In this document: positions 1-8,257 of the stretch, piece by piece | Position numbering within the stretch: position 1 is the first letter of the stretch | How the letters are laid out: every line of letters begins with the position of its first letter | DNA from: Emticicia sp. C21 | Lineage (GTDB): Bacteria > Bacteroidota > Bacteroidia > Cytophagales > Spirosomataceae | NCBI RefSeq assembly: GCF_003418935.1 | Contig: NZ_QVMT01000004.1 | Coordinates: forward strand, 248,282 to 312,281 | Reading direction: 5' to 3' | DNA: 64,000 nt | The notes under the pieces: generated by a model | Told to the model about the DNA's origin: nothing | What the model saw: the letters and a program-made list of their open reading frames with translations, nothing else | The model's database searches: none | Position numbers and translations under genes: made by a program

Positions 1-458
1 CCGTCTCTCTTTTGGAATGGGCGTTCCGGGCGATTGCTAAAGAATGATTTCTTGTCTCCATAAGGACGCTTTTTGTCAAAGCCGCCCTCCTCTTTTTTAC
101 CATACGGACGTGCTGGACGGTCGCTTGAAAACGATTTCTTTTCGCCGTAAGGACGTTTACTATCTGAGCCTTTATCTGCTCTCTTTTCGAATGGGCGTTC
201 TGATGGTTCGTTAGTAAATGGTTTTTTATCTCCAAACGGGCGTCTTTCACCGAAACGAGGTTCGCTGAAGCTTCTTTCAAAACCATCTTTTTTAGGAAAA
301 TTACCTTTCGGTCTGGCTACTGAAGAGGATTTTTTTTCGCCGTAAGGACGTTTATCGTCCGAAAAACTTTTTTTGTCTGAGCGCTTGTCGGCTCCTGAAG
401 TGAAAGATTTATCTTTCGTGTCTTTCCTCGGTCTTTGAGGTCTGTCTGTATTTTTCAT
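1..458 (-). CDS. N-terminal repeat tail of a probable 23S rRNA pseudouridine synthase (RluB-like), cut by the window edge
   Basis: An open frame starts at ATG 458-456 and runs off the left edge after about 152 codons with no stop. The peptide is low-complexity and strongly basic, with degenerate units such as RPYGEKKSF, RPYGKKEE, RPYGDKKSF and RPERPF. In Bacteroidota, tails of this kind precede the S4 and catalytic domains of RluB/RsuA-type pseudouridine synthases and probably contact RNA. DEAD-box helicases carry similar tails but at the C-terminus, so the N-terminal position favours the pseudouridine synthase. The catalytic domain is outside the window, so the family is inference. The ATG at 473 just upstream is out of frame and closes at once. 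Confidence 0.6.
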   Translation of the reverse strand, partial: MKNTDRPQRPRKDTKDKSFTSGADKRSDKKSFSDDKRPYGEKKSSSVARPKGNFPKKDGFERSFSEPRFGERRPFGDKKPFTNEPSERPFEKRADKGSDSKRPYGEKKSFSSDRPARPYGKKEEGGFDKKRPYGDKKSFFSNRPERPFQKRD

Positions 459-501
459 TGAGTTTGCAGCATCACTGCTGTAATTAATTGATAATCAAGG
501 C

Positions 502-510
502 GCAAAAGTA
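502..510 (-). promoter_or_regulatory. Probable Bacteroidota -7 box of the pseudouridine synthase gene
   Basis: The minus strand reads TACTTTTGC (plus strand GCAAAAGTA), matching TAnnTTTG about 45 bases before the start codon. No clear TTTG -33 element lies at the usual distance, so the call rests on one box. Confidence 0.4.
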
Positions 511-600
511 CGATAATAAAATGATATTTCTATCACTTACCTGCTAATTGCACGAATAAGATAACATAAGATAATACTTTTATCGTTCCATCTATATACA

Positions 601-636
601 AAAAGAGGCATAACTCTTTTAAAGTTATACCTCTTC
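601..636 (-). terminator. Rho-independent terminator of ppa
   Basis: Arms AAGAGGCATAACT (603-615) and AGTTATACCTCTT (623-635) pair at 12 of 13 positions around a 7-nt loop. On the minus strand the stem is followed by a short T run. It lies about 20 bases after the ppa stop codon. Confidence 0.75.
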
Positions 637-656
637 GGTTTGATAAATTCTAATAC

Positions 657-1274
657 TTATATCGGTTTAAAAATCAAATCGCGGTAATCCATCATTGATT
701 TTCTGATTACTTCGTGTGCACCTTCTCTGCCATATACATTCGAGATTTCGATGGCATTCTTCTCATCCGGCAAACTCTTATAAGTCAGGAAATAGTGTTT
801 TAATCTCGCCAGAATAGCCTCAGGCAATTCGCTGATATCATGATATTTCTGATAAATCGGGTCAGCTACTAATACGGCAATGATTTTGTCATCGGCCTCA
901 CCTTTATCTAATAAACATAAACCACCAATCGGAATAGCCTGTAAAAGAATATCACCATGTGGAATATGGTGGCTTGATAGTACACAAATATCCAATGGGT
1001 CACCATCGCCTTCTGTTACTTTTTCTGAGCCACGTTCGCGGGCCAGTTTGGCTACTTCTTCGCCACAATACGTTTGTGGAATAAAACCATACAAAGAAGG
1101 AATAATATTAGAATACTTTTGTGGACGATCTATCTTCAAATAACCAGATTCTTTGTCTATTTCATATTTAATAGTATCCGATGGTACAATTTCAATAAAT
1201 GTTGTGACTGTTTCAGGGGCTTTTTCTCCAATCGGAATACCATGCCAAGGGTGTGCTTTGTAAACTGGCTTCAT
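657..1274 (-). CDS. ppa: Inorganic pyrophosphatase (family I)
   Basis: Soluble cytoplasmic enzyme that hydrolyses pyrophosphate to phosphate and so pulls nucleic-acid and amino-acyl-tRNA synthesis forward. The 205-residue product carries the family I metal-binding signature EGDGDPLDICVL, with aspartates for the Mg ions, as well as the conserved region around PSLYGFIPQTYCG. I chose the ATG at 1274 because the protein then begins MKPVYKAHPWHGI as in relatives; the frame is open 21 codons further upstream but that extension is cysteine-rich and unlike the family. A strong terminator follows it. Confidence 0.93.
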   Translation of the reverse strand: MKPVYKAHPWHGIPIGEKAPETVTTFIEIVPSDTIKYEIDKESGYLKIDRPQKYSNIIPSLYGFIPQTYCGEEVAKLARERGSEKVTEGDGDPLDICVLSSHHIPHGDILLQAIPIGGLCLLDKGEADDKIIAVLVADPIYQKYHDISELPEAILARLKHYFLTYKSLPDEKNAIEISNVYGREGAHEVIRKSMMDYRDLIFKPI

Positions 1275-1301
1275 AAAAATGTTTTTTTGGCAAAATAAAC
1301 A

Positions 1302-1318
1302 CAATTCTGGCAGAATTG
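1302..1318. repeat. Small palindrome between the sugar dehydrogenase and ppa
   Basis: CAATTCTG and CAGAATTG face each other around a single G. It lies in the 65-bp gap between two minus-strand genes and could be a weak terminator of the upstream gene or an operator for ppa; the sequence does not decide. Confidence 0.35.
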
Positions 1319-1339
1319 CACATTGATTTTTACACAATC

Positions 1340-2848
1340 CTAATTTACCATAGGCTTTATTTCAACAAGCTGGTCGTTATTTCCACCATTGCTGGTGCAT
1401 ATATATACCTTACCATCAGGCGATATAGCAATGTCTCGCAAACGCCCGAACTGACCATTATAATACAAGGTTGGTTGTCCGACAATACTGTTTCCATCAT
1501 TGCTTAATTGAAAACTATAAAAGGTCTGGTTTTTCAGAGAGACCATCAGCAGATTATTTTGCCATGCCGGATAAGCACTATGATTATAGTAATCTAAGCC
1601 GCAGAAAGCCCATGTTACCCCACCAGAAGAGAAAATTGGAAGAATGACATTATTATTATTACAGAATGTTATTTCCGCAGGAGTATCACAAGGACCCTCT
1701 ACATTAACCCAGCCATAATTACCTCTTTTCTGAATCAGATTTATCTCATCTTCTCTTGATGCTCCATGCGAGCTTACATACAATTTACTATTTGCATATA
1801 CCATTCCTTGTGGATTACGGTGCCCGATACTCCACACCGGACTACCCGCATAAGGATTATCCGCCGGAATAGTCCCGTCAAGGTTTATTCTTAGAATTTT
1901 CCCGTTTATGGAAGTAGTATCCTGTGGCAGGCTTGTATTTTCAGCATCCCCAGTAGTAATAAATAATTTCAAATCAGGCGTAATGACGAGGCGGCTGCCA
2001 TTATGATTACGGCTTCCGAGTATATTGTCTAATATAATCAGCGGGCTTATTAATGTGGCACCATTATAAGTATATCTGACCACTTTCTCTTCTGGTGCTG
2101 AGGTCGTACCGTAGTTATATACTATATATACATAAGGATTGTTGCTGAAATCAGGGTGAAGTACCATGCCTAATAAGCCACCCTCACCATAAACCAGCAC
2201 ATCCGGAATTGTGAGCAAAGAGGTTATCTGTCCGGTTTGTGGATTAACGCGACTAACTTTCCCTCCTCTTTCTGTCATCCAGATAAAGTTATCAGGCCCC
2301 CATAAAATCTCCCAGGGGAAATTAAGTTTATTAGCTACCCGACGGGTAGCTAAATATGAAGTATCATTACAAGGTTCAATCGTTGCCTTAAAAATACTAC
2401 CCGGTTTTGCTTCAAAACCTGTGTTCAAGGCTACCCCTTTGCCTGCCTTAAAATGTACATTTGTATTGGCATTAATAAAGCTGGTTCCTGTTACACTATT
2501 CTTAGCTTCGAAAACGTGTGTACCTCCTGAAAGCCCACTGTTTACCGTAATATTCTCCGGAGTGCTTCCCGAACAATACCTTACTTCTACAATTACTTCA
2601 TTATTTGACTGACCTACACCACTTGTGCTACAGTTAGCCGAAATCTTGGTTGTAACCGTTGGAAAAACTGTAATGCTTGTACCTATCTGGCCTGTTGACC
2701 AGCTAACACTACCAGCGCATCCGGTAGCTGCCAGGTTAACACTTTGCCCGGGATTAATAACAGGATTGGACGGAGATAAGTAAAAAGTGTTGTACTGACC
2801 AAACGCAAAAGTCGTACTTAAAAAAAGTAGAATGGAGAGGTTTTTCAT
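1340..2848 (-). CDS. Secreted PQQ-dependent sugar dehydrogenase-like protein with N-terminal beta domain
   Basis: About 502 residues with a signal peptide (MKNLSILLFLSTTFAFGQ). Residues roughly 20-190 are beta-rich; the part around FEAKNSVTG and NTGFEAKPGSIFKATIEPC resembles the 3-coathanger stack module of Cytophagales exoproteins. From about residue 200 comes a six-bladed propeller of the glucose/sorbosone dehydrogenase (YliI/PQQ-GDH B) family, with GLLGMVLHPDF, RNHNGSRLVITPD and SIGHRNPQGM. Such enzymes oxidise aldoses in the periplasm with PQQ as cofactor; the substrate here is unknown. I chose the ATG at 2848 because it starts the signal peptide; the open frame upstream runs into uvrB. 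A perfect 23-bp palindrome lies inside the gene at the junction of the two domains. Confidence 0.82.
   Translation of the reverse strand: MKNLSILLFLSTTFAFGQYNTFYLSPSNPVINPGQSVNLAATGCAGSVSWSTGQIGTSITVFPTVTTKISANCSTSGVGQSNNEVIVEVRYCSGSTPENITVNSGLSGGTHVFEAKNSVTGTSFINANTNVHFKAGKGVALNTGFEAKPGSIFKATIEPCNDTSYLATRRVANKLNFPWEILWGPDNFIWMTERGGKVSRVNPQTGQITSLLTIPDVLVYGEGGLLGMVLHPDFSNNPYVYIVYNYGTTSAPEEKVVRYTYNGATLISPLIILDNILGSRNHNGSRLVITPDLKLFITTGDAENTSLPQDTTSINGKILRINLDGTIPADNPYAGSPVWSIGHRNPQGMVYANSKLYVSSHGASREDEINLIQKRGNYGWVNVEGPCDTPAEITFCNNNNVILPIFSSGGVTWAFCGLDYYNHSAYPAWQNNLLMVSLKNQTFYSFQLSNDGNSIVGQPTLYYNGQFGRLRDIAISPDGKVYICTSNGGNNDQLVEIKPMVN
2331..2353. repeat. Perfect 11-bp-arm palindrome inside the sugar dehydrogenase gene
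   Basis: TTAGCTACCCG, one A, then CGGGTAGCTAA. It encodes LATRRVA in the gene and, because of the symmetry, the same peptide on the opposite strand. It falls between the N-terminal domain and the propeller. Confidence 0.85.
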
Positions 2849-2932
2849 GGTCGTTTTTGTTAGAAAATACGAAACTATAACTACTAAACTTTTGTTTTTG
2901 TTTGATAGGCTTATTACAAAGACTCTTACCAT
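2849..2932. other. Divergent intergenic region, sugar dehydrogenase / uvrB
   Basis: An 84-bp A/T-rich gap must hold both divergent promoters. I see no exact TAnnTTTG box for either gene and no LexA-like palindrome before uvrB. Confidence 0.4.
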
Positions 2933-4954
2933 ATGCAATACAAACTCACTTCGAATTATAAACCTACTGGCGACCAACCGCAAGCTATTGAAAAACTGGT
3001 ACAGGGAATTAAAAATGGAGATGAAACCCAGGTTTTACTGGGTGTTACAGGTTCGGGTAAAACCTTTACGGTTGCCAATGTAATTGCTCAATTGGATCGG
3101 CCCGTTCTGATACTAAGCCACAACAAAACTTTAGCTGCCCAATTATATGGAGAATTCAAGCAGTTCTTTCCTGAAAATGCGGTGGAATATTTTATCAGTT
3201 ATTACGATTACTATCAGCCGGAAGCATACATCGCTACCACTAATACTTATATTGAAAAAGACCTTTTGATTAATGAGGAGATTGATAAGCTTAGACTTTC
3301 AACCGTTTCTTCTTTGTTATCAGGTCGTCGGGATGTAATTGTGGTGGCTTCGGTTTCCTGTATTTATGGTGCGGGAAATCCGCATGAAATGCAGCAAAGC
3401 ATTATTCAGGTGAAAGTGGGGCAGAATTTTAGCCGAAATCAGTTCCTTTATAAACTGGTTGAGATTTTATATTCACGTACCGAAGCTGAATTTACCCGTG
3501 GTAATTTCAGAGTGAAAGGCGATACGGTTGATTTATATCCAAGCTATGCCGACTTTGCCTATCGCTTTATCTTCTTCGGTGATGAAATAGAAGAGATTCA
3601 ACGGATTGACCCGAACAACGGAAAGAAATTATCGTCTGAAAAGCAGATTGCTATTTTCCCCGCCAACTTATTTGTAACGGGTCGGGATGTAATGCATAAT
3701 GCCATTCATGAAATACAGGACGAACTGGTGAAACAGATTAAATATTTTGAGTCTGATGGCCGCGTGATGGAAGCGCAACGTATACAGGAACGTACGGAGT
3801 TTGATCTGGAAATGATGCGCGAGTTAGGCTATTGCTCAGGCATTGAGAACTATTCAAGATATTTTGACAGACGATTACCCGGCCAACGTCCATTCTGTTT
3901 ATTAGATTATTTTCCACAGGATTTTCTGTTGGTGGTTGATGAAAGCCATGCTTCTATGCCTCAGATTCGGGCCATGTGGGGCGGTGACCGATCTCGTAAA
4001 GAATCATTAGTGGAGTATGGTTTCCGATTACCATCAGCGATGGATAACCGCCCATTGAAATTTCAGGAGTTTGAAGAATTGGTGGGCCAAACTATTTTTG
4101 TAAGTGCCACCCCTGCCGACTACGAAATCAGAAGAACAGAAGGTGTAGTAGTGGAACAGATTATCCGCCCGACGGGATTACTTGACCCTGAAATTGAGGT
4201 AAGACCAAGTATCAATCAGATTGATGATTTATTGGAGGAAATTCATATTCGGGTAGAGCGTAAGGAACGTGTACTGGTCACAACCCTTACGAAGAGAATG
4301 GCGGAGGAACTTAGCAAATTTTTAGATAAAGTCGGTATCAAAGGTCGTTATATACATTCAGAAGTAAAAACCTTTGAACGTGTCGAAATTCTGCGGGAGT
4401 TAAGGCTTGGGGTATTTGATGTATTAGTAGGTGTTAACTTATTAAGAGAGGGGCTCGACTTGCCTGAGGTATCATTAGTGGCCATTATGGATGCCGATAA
4501 AGAAGGTTTCTTGCGTGATATTCGTTCTTTGATTCAAACCATTGGTCGTGCGGCTCGGAATGAAAATGGTAAGGTTTTGATGTATGCGGATACGATTACG
4601 GGCTCGATGGTTAAAGCAATTGAAGAAACGAATCGCCGTCGTGGAATACAAATGGCTTATAACGAAGCCAACGGAATTACACCTAAGACTGTATTCAAAA
4701 GCAAAGAGGCTATTATGGAACAAACTTCTATTGCGGATAGTAAGCCAAGTACTAAAACCTATTATCTGGAACCACAGGAAGTTAATATTGCTGCAGATCC
4801 GGTAGTTGGTTATATGAACAAAGGGCAATTGGAAAAACTAATGGAAGAAACTCAGAGAAAAATGGAACGCGCCGCCAAAGAGCTTGATTTCTTAGAGGCT
4901 GCCAGATTCAGAGACGAGATGATGCAATTGAAAGAGAAGATTGAGCGGGTATAA
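2933..4954 (+). CDS. uvrB: Excinuclease ABC subunit B
   Basis: DNA-damage-recognition helicase-like subunit of nucleotide excision repair; it receives DNA from UvrA and recruits UvrC. The product is 673 residues, the usual length. Walker A GVTGSGKT is at residues 37-44; the DNA-clamping beta-hairpin region is visible as YDYYQPEAYIATTNTYIEKD; the DESH helicase motif and SATP follow, then helicase motifs V-VI (GVNLLREGLDLPEV, QTIGRAARN). The C-terminal UVR domain that contacts UvrC spans about 630-670 (EKLMEETQRKMERAAKELDF). uvrA and uvrC are not in the window. It converges on ssb across a shared terminator. Confidence 0.97.
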   Translation: MQYKLTSNYKPTGDQPQAIEKLVQGIKNGDETQVLLGVTGSGKTFTVANVIAQLDRPVLILSHNKTLAAQLYGEFKQFFPENAVEYFISYYDYYQPEAYIATTNTYIEKDLLINEEIDKLRLSTVSSLLSGRRDVIVVASVSCIYGAGNPHEMQQSIIQVKVGQNFSRNQFLYKLVEILYSRTEAEFTRGNFRVKGDTVDLYPSYADFAYRFIFFGDEIEEIQRIDPNNGKKLSSEKQIAIFPANLFVTGRDVMHNAIHEIQDELVKQIKYFESDGRVMEAQRIQERTEFDLEMMRELGYCSGIENYSRYFDRRLPGQRPFCLLDYFPQDFLLVVDESHASMPQIRAMWGGDRSRKESLVEYGFRLPSAMDNRPLKFQEFEELVGQTIFVSATPADYEIRRTEGVVVEQIIRPTGLLDPEIEVRPSINQIDDLLEEIHIRVERKERVLVTTLTKRMAEELSKFLDKVGIKGRYIHSEVKTFERVEILRELRLGVFDVLVGVNLLREGLDLPEVSLVAIMDADKEGFLRDIRSLIQTIGRAARNENGKVLMYADTITGSMVKAIEETNRRRGIQMAYNEANGITPKTVFKSKEAIMEQTSIADSKPSTKTYYLEPQEVNIAADPVVGYMNKGQLEKLMEETQRKMERAAKELDFLEAARFRDEMMQLKEKIERV

Positions 4955-4963
4955 ATGTTGTAT

Positions 4964-5005
4964 AAAAAGTGTAGGGGTTCAGAATTCTGAACCCCTACAC
5001 TTTTT
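4964..5005. terminator. Bidirectional terminator between uvrB and ssb
   Basis: A perfect 42-bp inverted repeat: 21-bp arms starting AAAAAGTGTAGGGGTTC and meeting at GAATTC, with A/T runs at the outer ends so that each strand ends in T residues. It serves two convergent genes. Confidence 0.9.
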
Positions 5006-5020
5006 AATATATCAAATCTA

Positions 5021-5494
5021 TCAAAAAGGCAAATCATCGCCACTGTTTCCGGCCATTTCAATGGGCGGAGGGGTTGGAACCGGTGCTGATTTTGGTGCGT
5101 AGCCACCCCCGCTGCTATTGTTACCATAAGATGAAACCGATTCGTTTTCTTCTACTGCATTACTTCTACCTCCTACTAATTGCAAAGCAGTACCTCTGAT
5201 TTTTTGCGTATATCGCTCCTGACCGTTCTGGTCTGTCCATTTTTCTGTACGAATTCTGCCCTCAACATAAGCCATGTCACCTTTTTTCAAATATTGCTCA
5301 GCAACATTTGCCAGGGTTTCCCATAACTCAATGCGATGCCATTCTGTTTGCTCTACTTTCTCTCCGTTTCTGTTTGTATAGTTTTCTGAAGTAGCAATGC
5401 TAAAGTTTACCACTTTACCACCGCTCGGAAGTGTGCGGACTTCAGGGTCTGACCCTAATCTTCCTAATATAATCGCTTTGTTTACACCAGCCAT
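5021..5494 (-). CDS. ssb: Single-stranded DNA-binding protein
   Basis: Coats single-stranded DNA in replication, recombination and repair. The 157-residue product has the OB fold over about residues 1-110 (MAGVNKAIILGRLGSDPEVR, WHRIELWETLANVAEQYLKKG, YVEGRIRTEKWTD), then a flexible Gly/Pro-rich linker and the acidic tip DDLPF that binds partner proteins. The start is ATG 5494; the open frame reaches 17 codons upstream, but family members begin MAGVNK. A -7 box lies about 40 bases upstream. Confidence 0.95.
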   Translation of the reverse strand: MAGVNKAIILGRLGSDPEVRTLPSGGKVVNFSIATSENYTNRNGEKVEQTEWHRIELWETLANVAEQYLKKGDMAYVEGRIRTEKWTDQNGQERYTQKIRGTALQLVGGRSNAVEENESVSSYGNNSSGGGYAPKSAPVPTPPPIEMAGNSGDDLPF

Positions 5495-5534
5495 TTTTAT
5501 AAAATGTTTGAAATATTGACGTTTTGATAATAAA

Positions 5535-5542
5535 CAAATATA
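5535..5542 (-). promoter_or_regulatory. Probable -7 box of ssb
   Basis: The minus strand reads TATATTTG, matching TAnnTTTG, about 41 bases before the ssb start codon. No convincing -33 TTTG is present. Confidence 0.45.
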
Positions 5543-5632
5543 CAAAGAATTTATTGGATTTTTATTAAAACTTTTAAATTTTTCGCGGATTTCTGGGGCT
5601 TTTTATCGTGCTTTTTTCAGGTGTCCTGATGG

Positions 5633-5660
5633 TTTCTCTATTTTTAATAAAATAGAGAAA
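5633..5660 (-). terminator. A/T-rich hairpin after the MocR-type regulator gene
   Basis: TTTCTCTATTTT (5633-5644) and AAAATAGAGAAA (5649-5660) pair perfectly around TAAT. It lies about 65 bases after the stop of the minus-strand regulator. There is no long T run downstream, so termination is likely but not certain. Confidence 0.5.
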
Positions 5661-5725
5661 AAGGCTACTTCTTAATAGGCTACAATTAATGACTTTTATA
5701 AAATTTTATCTATCGCTCTTACTAA

Positions 5726-7168
5726 TTATCTTATTAATCCTTTGGCAATTTGTCCAAGTATTTTTAATGAATGAGCAGTCTGGTCGTTCCAGTTAAGCCC
5801 AAAATTCAGTCTTATACAATTATTGAACTGATTTCGTAAAGTAAACATCTTACCCGGAGCGATACTTATTTTCTGTTTAATAGCTTGCTCATAGAGTATA
5901 ACAGTATCAATGCTTTTATCCAGTTCCAACCAAAGCACAAACCCACCCCTTGGGCGGCTTGCCTTAGTGCCCTCGGGGAAAAATTCATTAACGGCCTTAA
6001 TGTATTGCAGGTAATTCAAATAAGTAGTGTTTCTCAGTTTTCGTAAATGTGTTTCGTATCTGCCATTTTCTAAAAATATGGCAATAGCTTCTTCTGTTAT
6101 GCTTGTTGAGGTAATAGCATGACAGAGTTTTTTCTTTAGTACCTGCGCTTTAAACCGACCCGGTTCAACCCAACCTACCCGATAGCCCGGAGCAAGGCTC
6201 TTTGAAACTGAACCACACCAGAGTACCAATCCTGTTTTATCAAATGTTTTACATGATTTCGGACGTTGATTCCCGAAATATACATCCGCATTGATATCGT
6301 TTTCAATCAAGGGCACATTGTATCTTTCAAGCAGTTCTACCAGGGACTTCTTATTTTCATCAGGCATGCAACTTCCCAGAGGATTACTAAAATTTGTAAT
6401 CATTAAGATGAGTTTAATGGGTGTTTTACGTAAGTTATCCTCCAGAACATTCAGGTCAATTCCAGTTTCGGCATGGCATGGGAGTTCTACTATATTCAAC
6501 CTTAAACTTTGTGCTACCTGTATCATACCGAAAGAGATAGGGCTTTCAAGTATTATTGTATCTCCCGGTTCTGTAAGCGCCATCATACAATAAGAAATAG
6601 CATTCAGGCAGCCGCTTGTAATAATAATATTATCAGGATTCAGATTTGCTTCCATAGCAAAAGCCCACCGCGCAATTTGCTTGCGTAGTTTTTCACTACC
6701 CTGTGGATGCGCCAAAGGTATACCACTCCCTTCCATCTGCCTCATGGCTTGCATAAGGCTTTTGTTTAATTTAGCAATGGGTAACCATTCATTAGCAGGT
6801 AATCCCAGCGAAAGTGGGATATGCTTTTCATTATCCCCTAAATTATCATAAACCCTTGATACGAGGCTATCAATTGTTCCCTCAAGGAGATGTTCCGATG
6901 GATTGCTCACAACAGGAACACCCAATATTTTTCCGGGAGATTTACATACAAAATATCCTGATTGTGGTCTGGCTTCAATAAGAGCTTTACTTTCCAAGAA
7001 ATAATAGGCCTGCAAAGCAGTACTCTGACTGACACCATATTCCCGACAAATAGTGCGCAAAGAAGGTATCTTCTCCCCGACTTTAAGGATACCTTTTAAA
7101 ATCTGCTGCTCAATTACAATGGCAATCCGCTCATACAAAAACTCTTCGCTACTCCTTTTATTTGTCAT
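5726..7168 (-). CDS. MocR-type transcriptional regulator (GntR wHTH fused to a class I aminotransferase domain)
   Basis: A 480-residue fusion. Residues about 5-75 form a GntR winged helix (SLRTICREYGVSQSTALQAYYFLESKALI), and about 110-470 a fold-type I PLP domain with the probable Schiff-base lysine K323 in SVSKSLAPGYRVGW, plus ITNFSNPLG and ENDINADVYF. MocR regulators sense PLP or an amino compound and usually control a neighbouring gene. This one is divergent from panE and an amino-acid permease, its likely targets (inference). A TTG start is possible 8 codons upstream, but ATG 7168 begins cleanly at MTNKRSSEEF. An inverted repeat in the divergent gap is a candidate operator. Confidence 0.85.
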   Translation of the reverse strand: MTNKRSSEEFLYERIAIVIEQQILKGILKVGEKIPSLRTICREYGVSQSTALQAYYFLESKALIEARPQSGYFVCKSPGKILGVPVVSNPSEHLLEGTIDSLVSRVYDNLGDNEKHIPLSLGLPANEWLPIAKLNKSLMQAMRQMEGSGIPLAHPQGSEKLRKQIARWAFAMEANLNPDNIIITSGCLNAISYCMMALTEPGDTIILESPISFGMIQVAQSLRLNIVELPCHAETGIDLNVLEDNLRKTPIKLILMITNFSNPLGSCMPDENKKSLVELLERYNVPLIENDINADVYFGNQRPKSCKTFDKTGLVLWCGSVSKSLAPGYRVGWVEPGRFKAQVLKKKLCHAITSTSITEEAIAIFLENGRYETHLRKLRNTTYLNYLQYIKAVNEFFPEGTKASRPRGGFVLWLELDKSIDTVILYEQAIKQKISIAPGKMFTLRNQFNNCIRLNFGLNWNDQTAHSLKILGQIAKGLIR

Positions 7169-7194
7169 AACTGCTATGGTCGAAAATAACAAAA

Positions 7195-7225
7195 CTGCAT
7201 CTGTTATGATAAAGTTCTAATGCAG
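7195..7225. promoter_or_regulatory. Candidate operator between the MocR-type regulator and panE
   Basis: CTGCAT (7195-7200) and ATGCAG (7220-7225) are inverted around 19 bases, and A/T stretches outside them extend the similarity (AAAACTGCAT against ATGCAGAATTTT). It sits just upstream of the regulator start in the shared gap. A binding role is inferred from position only. Confidence 0.3.
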
Positions 7226-7269
7226 AATTTTGCCCAGCCAATAAAATTATAAGATGGCATCATAGGTAA

Positions 7270-8211
7270 ATGGAGAATCAAGCGAATATTTATATAGTAG
7301 GTGCAGGTGCTATTGGGAAAGCATTGGCTATTACGCTAAAATCTGCTAATAGGCATGTAGTACTATTGAGAGCTACAGTACAGAAATCGGAAGAACATGA
7401 AGAAAATCTAAGTCTCCTATTAAATAATGCTGACGAAGTTTCAGCAACAATAAAAATTTCTTCTCTCAATCATTTCGAAAAACTGGATGGGCTTATTATT
7501 CTGACGAATAAATCTTACGGTAATAAGCAGATATCGGACTTATTGAAAGGGAAGACAGGAAACTCTCCGATAGTCATCTTACAAAATGGGTTGGGTGTAG
7601 AAGATATTTTTATTGAAAACCAATTTCCCAAAATTTATAGATGTGTACTCTTTATCACCAGTCAGGTATTTGATGAAAATAAGGTTAGTTTCAAACCTGT
7701 TTCACCCTCCGCTGTAGGAGCCATTAAAGGTGATAAAAGCGAATTACTTAATATCGTAAAATGCCTGAATACTGACCTTTTCCCATTCAAAGCAGATGAA
7801 AATATTCAAAAAATCATCTGGAAAAAAGCTATTATTAATTGTGTCTTTAACTCTGTTTGTCCATTAATTGAAGTAGACAATGGTGTATTTCACCGGGATT
7901 CTGATGTACTCGCCATTGCTAAAAGAATTATCGAAGAATGCATTCAGATAGCTAATGGTTATAGCATTGAATTGTCTTCGCAGGAAGTATTAGAAAATCT
8001 TCTCATAATCAGCAAGTTTTCTGATGGACAACTTATCTCTTCTTATCAGGACATTCTTAACAAAAGGGCCACTGAGATAGAGACACTCAATTTTGCTGTG
8101 GTAAAAATGGCAGAAGCCATTGGCAAAGCGCATCTCGTAAAAGAAACCCGATTGCTTGGTGAGTTAACCAAACTAAAATCTGATATATGCAGAAATAAAT
8201 TGCATGAGTAA
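7270..8211 (+). CDS. panE: 2-dehydropantoate 2-reductase family protein
   Basis: NADPH-dependent reductase family that converts ketopantoate to pantoate in coenzyme A synthesis; paralogues reduce other 2-keto acids. The 313-residue product opens with the Rossmann motif IVGAGAIGKALA (about residues 9-20). The ApbA C-terminal domain has the conserved lysine region IIWKKAIIN and the SSYQDILNKRATEIE segment equivalent to the family's S-x-x-QD...R-TEI motif. It is divergent from the MocR regulator and 46 bp before the permease. That context could mean a keto-acid substrate other than ketopantoate, so the symbol is given with caution. Confidence 0.78.
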   Translation: MENQANIYIVGAGAIGKALAITLKSANRHVVLLRATVQKSEEHEENLSLLLNNADEVSATIKISSLNHFEKLDGLIILTNKSYGNKQISDLLKGKTGNSPIVILQNGLGVEDIFIENQFPKIYRCVLFITSQVFDENKVSFKPVSPSAVGAIKGDKSELLNIVKCLNTDLFPFKADENIQKIIWKKAIINCVFNSVCPLIEVDNGVFHRDSDVLAIAKRIIEECIQIANGYSIELSSQEVLENLLIISKFSDGQLISSYQDILNKRATEIETLNFAVVKMAEAIGKAHLVKETRLLGELTKLKSDICRNKLHE

Positions 8212-8257
8212 ATATTTCCTAAGCTTCAAACCATAATCCTAACAATACTTCTATTTT

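Noticed and set aside
2211-2612. Plus-strand open frame of 133 codons
   Set aside because: It is the antisense of the sugar dehydrogenase. It contains LATRRVA only because the palindrome encodes the same peptide on both strands.
2849-2983. A longer N-terminus for the sugar dehydrogenase
   Set aside because: It would overlap the start of uvrB on the other strand and put 45 residues before a good signal peptide.
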